This document shows, in pieces, positions 55,701 to 63,459 of a stretch of DNA of 64,000 nt; within the stretch, counting starts at the first letter, position 1, and every line of letters begins with the position of its first letter. Under the pieces are notes generated by a model, which was given only the letters and a program-made list of their open reading frames with translations, was not told the origin of the DNA and searched no databases. Location of the stretch: the NCBI RefSeq assembly GCF_015351105.1, contig NZ_JADKRR010000002.1:434001-498000 (forward strand). The letters run 5' to 3'. A program made the translations under genes and the position numbers. The stretch is from Clavibacter sp. VKM Ac-2872 (GTDB taxonomy: Bacteria > Actinomycetota > Actinomycetes > Actinomycetales > Microbacteriaceae).

Positions 55701-56180
55701 GTCGAGGGTCAGGTCGGTGTCGGTGTCGGTGTCGAGCAGCATCGTGCGGATGTCGTCACCCGCGGCCTCGGCGACCGCCCGGGCCGTCGCGGCCTGCTCG
55801 ACGGTGGCGGCGATCCAGGTCGGCGCCGTCTCCTCCACGATCGCGGTCAGGGCCGCGACGGGAGCGCTGGCCTGCAGCGGGACGCTCACCGCGCCGAGGA
55901 TCCACGTGGCGAGGTCGAGGGTGACGGCGTCCGCGGTCGCCGTGCCGAGCACCGCGATGCGGTCGCCCGCGGCCACGGTCTCGCCGAGCGCCGCGGCCAG
56001 CGCGCTCGCGCGGTCCCACAGCTCCCGGAAGCTCGTGTCCGCGATGTCCGGCCCCGACCGCTGCCGCAGCGCCGTCCGGTCGGCGTGCTGCGCGAAGATC
56101 GCCTCGATCGACGTGTCGTCGTGCGGGCTCGCCGTCTGCTCGGTCCCCATCTGCTCGGTGCTCATGTTCTCGGTCCCCAA
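52791..56180 (-). CDS. car: Carboxylic acid reductase (A–PCP–R)
   Basis: Multidomain enzyme of 1129 aa that reduces carboxylic acids to aldehydes with ATP and NADPH. The adenylation domain (about 25–585) has LLLYTSGSTGTPKGAMYT, DLYGSTEAGG, FYRTGD and the hinge region NVLKLSQGEF. The carrier domain has DLGGDSLSAL with the phosphopantetheine Ser628. The reductase domain (about 690–1125) starts TVLLTGANGYLGRFLA with NADP motif TGANGYLG (721–728) and catalytic Tyr902/Lys906 (YGASK). The start is TTG 56180 with GAGAGG at about 8–9 bases; the next ATG five codons later has worse spacing. The N-terminus repeats MGTE/MSTE. The native acid is unknown; fatty and aromatic acids are typical of the family. 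Confidence 0.93.
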   Translation of the reverse strand: MGTENMSTEQMGTEQTASPHDDTSIEAIFAQHADRTALRQRSGPDIADTSFRELWDRASALAAALGETVAAGDRIAVLGTATADAVTLDLATWILGAVSVPLQASAPVAALTAIVEETAPTWIAATVEQAATARAVAEAAGDDIRTMLLDTDTDTDLTLDALVARGAGLPRRSPWHPAPGDDPLALLLYTSGSTGTPKGAMYTRSMVERMWHVLRPDPARAADAADAADAADDIVGYAYLPMSHLTGRSSLLATLGRGGTVALATSTDLSTLFEDLRAFAPTEFVFVPRVAEMLRQEGDREEQRRLAAGGEDPDAVRAAVQADLRVRAFGGRIRQAICTSAPLTPELRAYVEACLGITLHDLYGSTEAGGILHDGVVQQPPVTAHKLVDVPELGYLTTDLPHPRGELLVKSAAVIAGYFRRPDVTAAVFDEEGFYRTGDVMAQTGPDTYEYVDRRNNVLKLSQGEFVAVASLEATYGGTPEVHQIALHGDSRHAFLVAVVVPAEPGASEREILAALQRTAREHGLAPYEVPRGVIVEPQPFTVDDGMLSDAGKLLRLRLTRRYGERFAALYDALAEQQTGTLVAALRDRAGDEPTVDTVVRAALQLLGAEVSPATAAAARFSDLGGDSLSALTFSGILEDVFGTEVPVGVLTDPTNDLAAVAAYVERSASDDRPTVTRVHGAGASTLRVSDLRLDRMLGGVPTPVPRASTTRAGARTVLLTGANGYLGRFLAIDWLERLAPAGGTLVCIVRGADDADARRRLDAAFAADPAFARRFSELAGSLEVLAGDVSEHRLGLDDARWEDLAARVDLVAHAAALVNHVLPYTALFGPNVVGTAEVIRLAIAAGSVPVTFVSSVAVAGGARPSAAADAAPSAPAALDEHADIRARIPEWAVGDEYANGYGASKWASEVLLREAHEQHGVPVAVFRSDMILEHPRWRGQLNLPDVFTRLMWSVLTTGLAPASFVRRGPDGEPQRSHYDGLPADFTAAAIDGIGAALTEGHRTFNVVNPHDDGVSLDTFVGWLREDGHDIELVPDHAEWVGRFREALGSLPDADRARSVLPLMHAFAAPEEPHAGSAIPADAFAEAVRAVRPLGSPEIPSLDHALITKVADDLAFLGLLAPARAAAAA
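55485..55520 (-). repeat. Tandem 9-bp repeat inside the CAR gene
   Basis: Four copies of GTCGGCTGC (the last with one mismatch) at 55485–55520, encoding the repeated AAD in AADAADAADAADD (about residues 221–233) of the adenylation domain. It is in frame, so slippage would add or remove three residues in a surface loop. Confidence 0.85.
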
Positions 56181-56229
56181 TGTGTTCGTCCTCTCGTCTT
56201 CCGTCCCGGCGCGCCCCTGCGCGCCGGCT

Positions 56230-56895
56230 TCAGCGCTCGTCGAGCGCGATGCCCGCCAGCGCGAGCCCCCCGGCCACCGCCCACCGCCCGGTCCCGGCGA
56301 ACGCCGGTCCCCGGCGTGCGCGGACGGCGAACGAGCCGTCCGGGTGGAGCGCGATCTCCGCGCCGTCGATGCCGTGCCAGCCGCCGTGCGCCGAGGTCCG
56401 CGCCTTCGCGACGGCCTCGGCCGCGGCGAAGAGCACGCTGTCCGGGCTCTTGACCCCGGCTGCCCGGAGCGCGCGGAGGCCCGCGGCGACGGGTGCGCTG
56501 CCGAGATCCGCCACGCGCGCGAGCACGCCTCCCGGGAGGGGGCGCGCGGGTGTCGCGTCGATGCCGATCCCGGCGTGCTCGTCGCGTCGGCTCACGGCGC
56601 ACGCGCGGAGTCCGGCGCAGTGCGTGATGCTGCCGACGATCCCGGGCGGCCACACGGGCGCTCCGCTCCGCGCGACCGGGATCGGTCCGGGTCGGATGCC
56701 CATGGCCGCGAGCGCCTGCCGGGCGAGCGCGCGACCGGTCACGAACTCCGCCCGACGGCCCGGGAGCGCGGTCGCGACGGCATCGCGCTCGTCGCCGGCC
56801 AGGCCTCCGTCCACGTCGTGGTCGGCTGCCGCCACGACCACGGAATCCGGGAGGAGTTGCCCCCAGGGGATCCGCGATAGTAGTTGCACTGACAC
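56230..56895 (-). CDS. 4'-phosphopantetheinyl transferase (EntD/Sfp type)
   Basis: Transfers 4'-phosphopantetheine from CoA to carrier proteins. It has 221 aa from GTG 56895, preceded by GGGGG at 7 bases; GTG 56889 is an alternative. Signatures are VGSITHCAGLRACAVSR, the metal site GIGIDATPARPL and FAAAEAVAKA. In the latter the usual first Lys of the KE…K motif is Ala while Glu and the later Lys are kept. It ends 49 bp before the CAR start on the same strand, so it most likely activates CAR at Ser628. A 20-bp inverted repeat overlaps the start region. It appears to be the first gene of a two-gene operon. Confidence 0.85.
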   Translation of the reverse strand: MSVQLLSRIPWGQLLPDSVVVAAADHDVDGGLAGDERDAVATALPGRRAEFVTGRALARQALAAMGIRPGPIPVARSGAPVWPPGIVGSITHCAGLRACAVSRRDEHAGIGIDATPARPLPGGVLARVADLGSAPVAAGLRALRAAGVKSPDSVLFAAAEAVAKARTSAHGGWHGIDGAEIALHPDGSFAVRARRGPAFAGTGRWAVAGGLALAGIALDER

Positions 56896-56900
56896 AACTA
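56881..56900. promoter_or_regulatory. MarR-like inverted repeat at the PPTase start
   Basis: TAGTTGCACTGACACAACTA has perfect arms TAGTTG and CAACTA with an 8-base spacer, similar to operators of many MarR regulators. It covers the PPTase start codon, so a bound protein could block initiation of transcription or elongation. The regulator is not adjacent. Confidence 0.5.
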
Positions 56901-57132
56901 AACCCCCGCTTCCTCCATGGTTCCCGGGTCCCGGGCGGCGCACTACACTCCGCGGCCGGGCGAGCGGGGAGGGGCGGGCGGCCGATGGGCCCAAGTCGTC
57001 CGGCGCCTCGGAATCGCCTCCGCGGCCCTTGACGGAGCGGGCGCGGGGGAGTCGGCTGGATGCTTCCGACGGCGGTCCTCGCCTCCCGGCGACGGTGCTC
57101 GCCGTCCCCGCGAACCCCTCAGGAGGATCACC

Positions 57133-57900
57133 ATGGCTGGACGCTTCGACGGCAAGGTCGTCATCATCACCGGCGCAGGATCGGGCATCGGCGAGGCCAC
57201 GGCCCGCCGCTTCGTCGCGGAGGGCGCGAAGGTCGTGATCACCGACAGCGTCGAGGACAAGGTCCGCGCGGTCGCCGACTCGCTCCCCGCGGGCAGCGCC
57301 ATCGCGCTCGTCGCGGACGCCGCCGTCTCGGCCGACGCCGACCGCGCGGTCGCGACGGCCCTCGAGGCCCATGGCCGCCTCGACGTTCTCGTCAACAACG
57401 CCGGCACCTTCCAGGCGGGCCCGATCGCGGGCATCACCGACGACGAGTGGCGCCGCGTCATCGACACCGACCTCTCGGGCGTCTTCTACGGCACGCGCGC
57501 CGCGCTGCCGCACCTCGTGGCGACGCGTGGATCCATCGTCAACGTCTCCTCGGTGTCGGGCATGGCGGCCGACCACCACATGAGCGCGTACAACGCCGCG
57601 AAGGGCGGCGTGAGCAACTTCACGCGCGCCACCGCGCTCGACCACGGCGTCGACGGCGTGCGCGTGAACGCGGTGGCGCCGGGCCTCATCTGGACCGAGC
57701 TGGTCGCCGGCAAGGAGGACGACGAGGAGCTGAAGGCCGAGTTCGCGAAGCGCATCTCCCTCGGTCGCGGCGGCGAGGCCGACGAGGTGGCGGCGGCGAT
57801 CGCGTTCCTCGCGAGCGACGACGCCTCGTTCATCACGGGCGCGATCCTGCCGGTCGACGGCGGCACCACGGCGAGCAACGGGCAGCCCTCGCAGGCGTGA
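57133..57900 (+). CDS. Short-chain dehydrogenase/reductase
   Basis: SDR of 255 aa from ATG 57133 after AGGAGG. Cofactor motif TGAGSGIG (13–20), NNAG (near 88–91), catalytic Ser in NVSSVSG, YNAAK (Tyr/Lys), and the NAPG-like region (VNAVAPGLIWT). It is divergent from the PPTase–CAR operon, with a 237-bp gap. SDRs next to CAR can reduce the aldehyde to alcohol, but here that is only an idea from location. Confidence 0.9.
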   Translation: MAGRFDGKVVIITGAGSGIGEATARRFVAEGAKVVITDSVEDKVRAVADSLPAGSAIALVADAAVSADADRAVATALEAHGRLDVLVNNAGTFQAGPIAGITDDEWRRVIDTDLSGVFYGTRAALPHLVATRGSIVNVSSVSGMAADHHMSAYNAAKGGVSNFTRATALDHGVDGVRVNAVAPGLIWTELVAGKEDDEELKAEFAKRISLGRGGEADEVAAAIAFLASDDASFITGAILPVDGGTTASNGQPSQA

Positions 57901-57913
57901 CCTCGGCCGTGCG

Positions 57914-58180
57914 TCAGGCGGCCGGATCCTCCGACCCGGGGCCCACCGCATCCGGCAGTCCCGCCCGCAGCCGCGCCGTGCGCTCGCGCACCAGCTCGAG
58001 CCGGGCCTCGTCGAGCGCCGCGGATGCGGCGAGCGTGCGGCGACCGCCGAGCGCGACCCGCACCAGCACGACGAGCAGGACCGCGCCGAGCGCCACCAGC
58101 GCGACGGCGACGACCAGCGCGAGCGACCAGCCGATGTCGTAGGCGGTCGGCAGAAGGATGCTGTCGGTGGTGCCGCCCAC
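57914..58180 (-). CDS. Small membrane protein, paralogue 1
   Basis: An 88-aa protein from GTG 58180 (encoding GGTTDSILLPTAYDIGW). One transmembrane helix (about 17–42) is followed by RRTLAASAALDEARLELVRERTARLRA and a short acidic tail. The gene directly downstream in transcription order is 58183–58452's partner: the sequence after the helix is nearly the same in both. It is convergent with the SDR gene. No family known to me. Confidence 0.7.
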   Translation of the reverse strand: MGGTTDSILLPTAYDIGWSLALVVAVALVALGAVLLVVLVRVALGGRRTLAASAALDEARLELVRERTARLRAGLPDAVGPGSEDPAA

Positions 58181-58182
58181 GG

Positions 58183-58452
58183 TCAGGCGCCCGTTCCGGT
58201 GGGGCCCGCGCCCGGCGCGTACGGGCCGCCGGCCGCGCCGCCGTCCCCGTCGTCGGCCTGGAGCCGGGCGGTCTGCTCGCGGATGAGCTCGAGCCGCGCC
58301 TCCTGCAGCTCGGTCGTGACGAGCAGCGTGCGCCGGGCGGTGAGCGCGAGGCGGATGAGCACCACGGTCGCGACGACCGAGAGGGCCACGAGCGCGAGGA
58401 TCACGAGGATGTAGAGGGCGATGCCGATGCTGGCGCCGGAGGAGGAGATCAT
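58183..58452 (-). CDS. Small membrane protein, paralogue 2
   Basis: An 89-aa protein from ATG 58452 (MISSSGASIGIALYILVILA). One transmembrane helix (about 10–35), then RRTLLVTTELQEARLELIREQTARLQA, and a Gly/Ala/Pro tail. It lies 2 bp upstream of its paralogue (58180–57914) and both share the pattern RRTLxxxxxLxEARLELxRExTARLxA. The amphipathic helix could pair with its twin as a coiled coil. The function is unknown. Confidence 0.75.
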   Translation of the reverse strand: MISSSGASIGIALYILVILALVALSVVATVVLIRLALTARRTLLVTTELQEARLELIREQTARLQADDGDGGAAGGPYAPGAGPTGTGA

Positions 58453-58515
58453 CCCCCGAAGCTATCGGCCGGGAGCGCTCCCGAGCGAGGGATTCACCCG
58501 CACGGGGAGGACGCC

Positions 58516-58550
58516 GACGGGCCCGGCCCCGTGGAGGAGCCGGGCCCGTC
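58516..58550 (-). terminator. Terminator of the secreted Ig-like protein gene
   Basis: Perfect 12-bp arms GACGGGCCCGGC (58516–58527) and GCCGGGCCCGTC (58539–58550), eleven-base loop, 16 bp beyond the stop. Confidence 0.8.
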
Positions 58551-58566
58551 GCGGGTCGGAAGCGGG

Positions 58567-59835
58567 TCAGCGCACCGTCACGCCCGCGCTCGCGCGCGCC
58601 TGGTTGTCGTACAGGTAGATGACGCCGCTGACCACGACGGTCACGGTGTGCCCGCGGTCCGCCTCCGTCAGCGTGTACGTCTTCGCGGTCGCTCCGGCGA
58701 TGACCTTCCCGTCGCGCTTCCACTGGTAGCCGAGCTCGAGCGACGACGGCTTCCAGACGCCGGGCTGCGCGGTGAGCGTGCGACCGACGACCGGGTTGCC
58801 GGTGATGCGCGGCGTGCCGGCCGTGATGACGGGCGCGGCGACGACCTTCGTCTGCCCCGACGTGCGGGTGACGGGGACGTAGCCGTCGCGGGATCCGCGC
58901 ACGGACACCGTGAGGCGGTGCCCGGCGTCGTACGCGTCGACCGTGCGGGTGGCGCCGGTCGCTCCGGGGATCCGCTCGCCGTCGCGGAACCACTGGTACT
59001 CGAGCGTCACGGGCGCGGGCTGCCAGAGGCCGGTGCGCACGGTGAGGGTGGATCCGTACTCGACCGTCCCCAGGATCTGGGGCGCCGGGGCGGACGTGAG
59101 CGCCTGCGCGCCCGGCGCGCTCGCCGTGCTGGCGTCGACGTGCACGTAGCGCCAGGCGTCCGGGATCGGGCCGAAGGTCAGGTCGAAGGCCACGCGCTTG
59201 CCGTAGCCCGGGGTGACGGTGACGGATCCGGTGCCGCCGGCGTCCACGAGCGCGCCGCCGTCGATCTGGTAGAAGATGTCGCTCTCCTCGGGCGTGAAGC
59301 CGTTGAGGGCCGCGCGCACGTCCCAGCGGAACGTGACGGACGGGCCGTCCACGATCACCTCGGGCGTGTACTCGTCGGGGCCGCCGACCGACCGGACCGC
59401 CGTGGGCGCGGATGCCGTGCCGGTGACGGCGACGCCGTCCACGGTCCCGGCGACGCGCACGCTGATGAGGTGCTCGCCGGGGGAGGCCGGGATGTAGACC
59501 TCGTCCTCGTCGCCCGAGACGCTGCCGGTCCCGTCCGAGAGCCAGGGTCCTGCGCCGTCGAGCTGGTACTCGTAGCGCAGCCCGGAGTTGTCGGTGATCC
59601 CGCCGAGGTCCACCGAGATCACGCCGTGGAAGACCGCGTCGGCGCCGTAGGTGTCGCCGTAGCCGCGCACGGTGGGGGCGGCGATGAGGATCGCGGCGGC
59701 GGTCGACGAGTCGGCGGCGGGCGCGGGTGCGTCGGCCGCCTGCGCGGGCGCGACCCCCGCGAACGCGGTGCCGGCCGCGACGACGACGGCCAGGGCGGTG
59801 AGGAGGAGGCGTCGCCTCGGTGAGGTGCGGGTCAT
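58567..59835 (-). CDS. Secreted protein with Ig-like repeats
   Basis: A 422-aa exported protein from ATG 59835 (MTRTSPRRRLLLTALAVVVA), preceded by GGAAGGA; the longer ATG 13 codons upstream is less likely. Signal peptide with likely cleavage after AQA (residue 33). The rest is β-rich. Two C-terminal modules are clear repeats: ITLEYQWFRDGERIPGATGA-like (about 265–335) and LELGYQWKRDGKVIAGATAK (about 345–420), the Ig-like pattern common in actinobacterial surface proteins. No sortase signal or hydrophobic anchor is at the C-terminus, so it is probably released. The binding target is unknown. Confidence 0.8.
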   Translation of the reverse strand: MTRTSPRRRLLLTALAVVVAAGTAFAGVAPAQAADAPAPAADSSTAAAILIAAPTVRGYGDTYGADAVFHGVISVDLGGITDNSGLRYEYQLDGAGPWLSDGTGSVSGDEDEVYIPASPGEHLISVRVAGTVDGVAVTGTASAPTAVRSVGGPDEYTPEVIVDGPSVTFRWDVRAALNGFTPEESDIFYQIDGGALVDAGGTGSVTVTPGYGKRVAFDLTFGPIPDAWRYVHVDASTASAPGAQALTSAPAPQILGTVEYGSTLTVRTGLWQPAPVTLEYQWFRDGERIPGATGATRTVDAYDAGHRLTVSVRGSRDGYVPVTRTSGQTKVVAAPVITAGTPRITGNPVVGRTLTAQPGVWKPSSLELGYQWKRDGKVIAGATAKTYTLTEADRGHTVTVVVSGVIYLYDNQARASAGVTVR

Positions 59836-59975
59836 GTGCGTTCCTTCCTTGCGGGCCGGGTCGCCCGTGTCCATGGTTCTCGCTGAGGTGGACGCCGCGC
59901 ATCCCCCCGTCCGGGCCGCCCCCGGACGAGGCGTACCGTGGACGGGACCCGCCCCGCACCGTCAGGAGCCCCCGC

Positions 59976-60617
59976 ATGCCCACCGTCCTCCTCACCGGAT
60001 TCGAGCCCTTCGACGGCGACACCAGCAACCCGTCGTGGACGGCCGTGCAGGAGGTGCGCGACCGATGGGACGGCGACGCGGAGATCCACGTGCGCCAGCT
60101 GCCGGTCGACTTCGCGAAGGTCGACGACGCGCTGCGCGCGGCGCTCGCCGAGGTGGATCCCGACGTCGTGATCTCCGTGGGCCTCGCCGGCGGCATCGAG
60201 ACGCTCGAGGTGGAGCGCGTCGCGATCAACGTCGACGACGCCCGCATCCCCGACAACACGGGGTTCCAGCCCATCGACGAGCCAGTGGTCGACGGCGGTC
60301 CCGCGGCCTACTTCAGCACCCTGCCGATCAAGGCGGCGGTCGCGGCCGTGCGCACGAAGGGGATCCCCGCGGTCGTCTCGCAGACCGCCGGCACCTACAC
60401 CTGCAACCACGTCTTCTACCTCCTGATGCACGAGCTGCGCGAGCGCCCGGGCACCCGCGGCGGCTTCGTCCACATCCCGTACTCGACGGAGGAGGCGATC
60501 GGCACCGACCGCCCGTACATGCGCATGGAGCAGCTCGCGACAGCTCTCACGGCCGTCGTCCGCGCGACGCTCGCGAACGCGACCGACGTGAAGGTGGGCG
60601 GCGGGTCGCTCGACTGA
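59976..60617 (+). CDS. pcp: Pyroglutamyl-peptidase I
   Basis: Cysteine peptidase that removes N-terminal pyroglutamate. It has 213 aa. Hallmarks are TGFEPFDGDTSNPSW, the glutamate region VISVGLAGGIETLEVERVA, the nucleophile in SQTAGTYTCNHVFY (Cys) and the His in GGFVHIPY. It starts at ATG 59976 with AGGAGCC nearby. It is divergent from the Ig-like protein gene. Probably involved in peptide turnover. Confidence 0.95.
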   Translation: MPTVLLTGFEPFDGDTSNPSWTAVQEVRDRWDGDAEIHVRQLPVDFAKVDDALRAALAEVDPDVVISVGLAGGIETLEVERVAINVDDARIPDNTGFQPIDEPVVDGGPAAYFSTLPIKAAVAAVRTKGIPAVVSQTAGTYTCNHVFYLLMHELRERPGTRGGFVHIPYSTEEAIGTDRPYMRMEQLATALTAVVRATLANATDVKVGGGSLD

Positions 60618-60797
60618 TCCGTGGCTCGACCACGCCGCGGCCCCGGTCTCCGTCACTCCCGCGCCTGGGGATCGGCGCGGCGGCTCCCGGGGTGCGCCGC
60701 CTACCCTCGCGGGCATCGTCCCCTGTCAGCGCGTCACGCCGACCACGGATCCCGGGGCGGATGAGAGGCTCCGCATGATCGACCCGAGGACACCCGC

Positions 60798-61985
60798 ATG
60801 CACGTCGTGATCGCGGGCGGCGGCATCGCCGGTCTCGCGACCGCCATCGCCGTCCGCCGTGCAGGGCATGAGGCGACCGTCCTCGAGCGCCGGAGCGCCG
60901 CGGAGGAGCCGGGATCCTGGCTGCAGGTCGCGAGCAACGGCATGGTCGCGCTCGACGCCATCGGGCTCGGCGACGCGGCGAGCTCCCTCGGCGAGGCCAC
61001 CCCGCGAGTCCGCATCTGCGGGGCCGACGGGCGCCGCACGGCGGACCTGCCGCTCGGCCCGCAGCCGGGGGAGGGCCGCGTCACCCGGTCTCTGCGTCGG
61101 GCCGACCTCCACGCGCTGCTGCGGGAGGAGGCGGCGCGCGTCGGGGCGCGCACGGTGCACGCGGCCCGCGTGACCTCCGTCGCGCAGGACGAGCGGGGAG
61201 CGACCCTCGTGACGGAGTACGGGGAACGGCATTCAGGCGACCTCGTCGTCGGCGCGGACGGGGTGGGCTCGGCGGTCCGAGCGGGTCTGGGTGCGCACGC
61301 GGCCGGCCCCGCGGAGCGCGTCACCGGACTGGTCTACGTCGGCGGCACGGCCCGGGCGGGCGCGCTGCCCGCCTCCGCGTCCTCGCCGGGCACGTTGCAG
61401 TTCCTCTTCGGGCGCGACTGCTTCCTCGCGTACGCGATCCTGGAGGACGGCACCACCGGGTGGTTCGCGAACCCCCGCGTCCCCGTCCCCCGGCGCGGGT
61501 CCGCCCCGGACGCGCCGCTCGCGTCGGAGGACTGGGCGCGCCTGCTGCTGCGGCTCGGCGCCCGCGACGCGCTGCCGCTCGAGCACCTCATCCCGGCGTC
61601 CCCGGATCTGGATGCACGGCTCCCGCGCCCGGAGGCGCCTCCCGCGTGGGGCTCGCGCCGCGTCGTCCTGGTCGGCGACGCCGCGCACGCCATCTCCCCG
61701 TCGTCCGGCCAGGGCGCGTCCCTCGCGCTCGAGGACGCCGCCGTGCTCGGTCGCCTCCTCGCCGCGGGCACGGACCCGGCCGACCTCGTGGCGCAGCTCG
61801 CGCTCCGCCGCCAGGAGAGGGTCGCGTACGTGATCCAGCAGGGGCGCTGGCTCGACGGGATCAAGCTCCTCGGGCCGGTGGGCGCCGCGGTGCGGGATCG
61901 CGTGATCATGCCGCTCGCCGACCGCAGATCCGCGCGAGGCGGCGCCGGGGCCGGGGCCGAGCTCTACGACTTCGTCGTGGGGTGA
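60798..61985 (+). CDS. FAD-dependent monooxygenase (aromatic hydroxylase-like)
   Basis: Flavoprotein monooxygenase of 395 aa. The FAD-binding dinucleotide fold is VVIAGGGIAGLATAIAVRRA, a middle GADGVGSAVRAGL (DG motif) follows, and VVLVGDAAHAISPSSGQGAS is the GD motif. The N-terminal Arg in LERR and the active-site layout match class A aromatic hydroxylases, kynurenine 3-monooxygenase and similar enzymes. The substrate is not predictable. It is convergent with the MFS transporter. Confidence 0.9.
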   Translation: MHVVIAGGGIAGLATAIAVRRAGHEATVLERRSAAEEPGSWLQVASNGMVALDAIGLGDAASSLGEATPRVRICGADGRRTADLPLGPQPGEGRVTRSLRRADLHALLREEAARVGARTVHAARVTSVAQDERGATLVTEYGERHSGDLVVGADGVGSAVRAGLGAHAAGPAERVTGLVYVGGTARAGALPASASSPGTLQFLFGRDCFLAYAILEDGTTGWFANPRVPVPRRGSAPDAPLASEDWARLLLRLGARDALPLEHLIPASPDLDARLPRPEAPPAWGSRRVVLVGDAAHAISPSSGQGASLALEDAAVLGRLLAAGTDPADLVAQLALRRQERVAYVIQQGRWLDGIKLLGPVGAAVRDRVIMPLADRRSARGGAGAGAELYDFVVG

Positions 61986-61998
61986 CGGCGCGGGCGCG

Positions 61999-63387
61999 TC
62001 ACGCCACCCGCGCGTCCGCCCCGCGCACCCGCAGCATCAGCAGCAGCCCCGCGAGCAGCACGATCACGATGCCGATGACCCCGAAGCGCGTGTCGCCCGT
62101 GATCGCCACCGCGATGCCGAAGAGGCCGGGCGCGAGGAACGAGACCGCGCGGCCGGTGGTCGTGTAGAGGCCGAACATCTCGCCCTCGCGGCCGGCGGGG
62201 GAGATGCGCGCGAGGAAGGTGCGGCTCGACGACTGCACGGGCCCCACGAACAGGCAGAGGAACAGGCCCGTCGCCCAGAAGCCGGCCTTGGCGTCGCCGA
62301 CGAACAGCACCGCGGATCCGCCGACGATGAGGCAGACGAGCGAGACGAGGATCACCGGCTTCGCGCCGAACCGGTCGTCGAACCACCCGGCCGCGAACGT
62401 GCCGATGCCCGCCACCACGTTCGCCGCGACCCCGAAGAGCAGCACCTCGGTGGTCGAGAACCCGAAGACCTGCGCCGCGATGATCGCCCCGAACGTGAAC
62501 ACCGCCGCGAGCCCGTCGCGGAACACCGCGCTCGCGAGCAGGAACACGAGCACGCGCGGCGACTCCCGGTAGAGCTCCGCGATCCGGCGGAACAGCGTGC
62601 CGTACGACGCGAGGATGCCCTGCCGCTTCCGCCCCGGCGTCGCCGGGATCTCGGGCACGCCCACCAGCACGGGTATCGAGAACACCGCGCACCAGATCGC
62701 CGCCACGAGGATCGCGATGCGCACGTCGAGCGCGCCGCCCGCCGCCCCCGAGGGCAGGCCGAGGAGCCCGGACGCGCCGGGCGTCCCGAAGTCGAAGAGG
62801 AACAGGCCGAGCAGCAGCGCGAGCAGCACGATCCCGCCCACGTAGCCCATGCCCCAGCCGAGGCCGGACACGCGGCCGACCGTGCGCGGCGTGCTCACCT
62901 GCACGAGCATCGCGTTGTAGTTCACGCTCGCGAACTCGAAGAACACGTTGCCGGTCGCGAGCAGCACGGCGCCGAGCCACAGGTACGAGGGCACGGGCTC
63001 GACGAACACCATGCCGAGCATCGCGAGCACGACGATCCCGGTGTTGATCCCGAGCCAGAGGCGCCGGCGCCCGGACCCGTCGGAGCGCTGCCCGAGCACG
63101 GGCGCGAGCACCGCGATGAGGAGGCCGGCGAGGGTGAGCGCGAGCGAGATGACGCCGGAGGTGTCGGCCTTCGCGGCCACGAGCGCCGGGTTCCGCGCGT
63201 CGTCGCCCGCGGCCGCGACGATGGCGGGATCCACGAACAGGCTGCTCGCGAGGTACGTGCTGAAGACGAACGTGGTGACCACGGCGTTGAAGGCCGCCGA
63301 TCCCCAGTCCCACAGCGCCCACGCGGCGACCCGTCGGCGGGGAGGGGCGGCGGGCTCGTCGATGCGTCCGGGCGCGGCGGTGCTCAT
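61999..63387 (-). CDS. MFS transporter, UMF1-type
   Basis: Major facilitator of 462 aa with about 12 transmembrane helices. The start AAWALWDWGSAAFNAVVTTFVFSTYL is the signature of the UMF1/Atg22-like group, a family common in actinobacteria. Other conserved parts are APVLGQRSDGSGRRRLWLG and the central loop RKRQGILASYGTLFRRIAELY. It starts at ATG 63387. The substrate is unknown; a permease for amino acids or peptides is possible. Confidence 0.9.
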   Translation of the reverse strand: MSTAAPGRIDEPAAPPRRRVAAWALWDWGSAAFNAVVTTFVFSTYLASSLFVDPAIVAAAGDDARNPALVAAKADTSGVISLALTLAGLLIAVLAPVLGQRSDGSGRRRLWLGINTGIVVLAMLGMVFVEPVPSYLWLGAVLLATGNVFFEFASVNYNAMLVQVSTPRTVGRVSGLGWGMGYVGGIVLLALLLGLFLFDFGTPGASGLLGLPSGAAGGALDVRIAILVAAIWCAVFSIPVLVGVPEIPATPGRKRQGILASYGTLFRRIAELYRESPRVLVFLLASAVFRDGLAAVFTFGAIIAAQVFGFSTTEVLLFGVAANVVAGIGTFAAGWFDDRFGAKPVILVSLVCLIVGGSAVLFVGDAKAGFWATGLFLCLFVGPVQSSSRTFLARISPAGREGEMFGLYTTTGRAVSFLAPGLFGIAVAITGDTRFGVIGIVIVLLAGLLLMLRVRGADARVA

Positions 63388-63459
63388 GGTCGCAACCTAG
63401 TCGTTGGACGTGTCGCGGCAGGGTCGCCGGGCGCCCGGGTCCGCCCCTACGCTGGCCCG

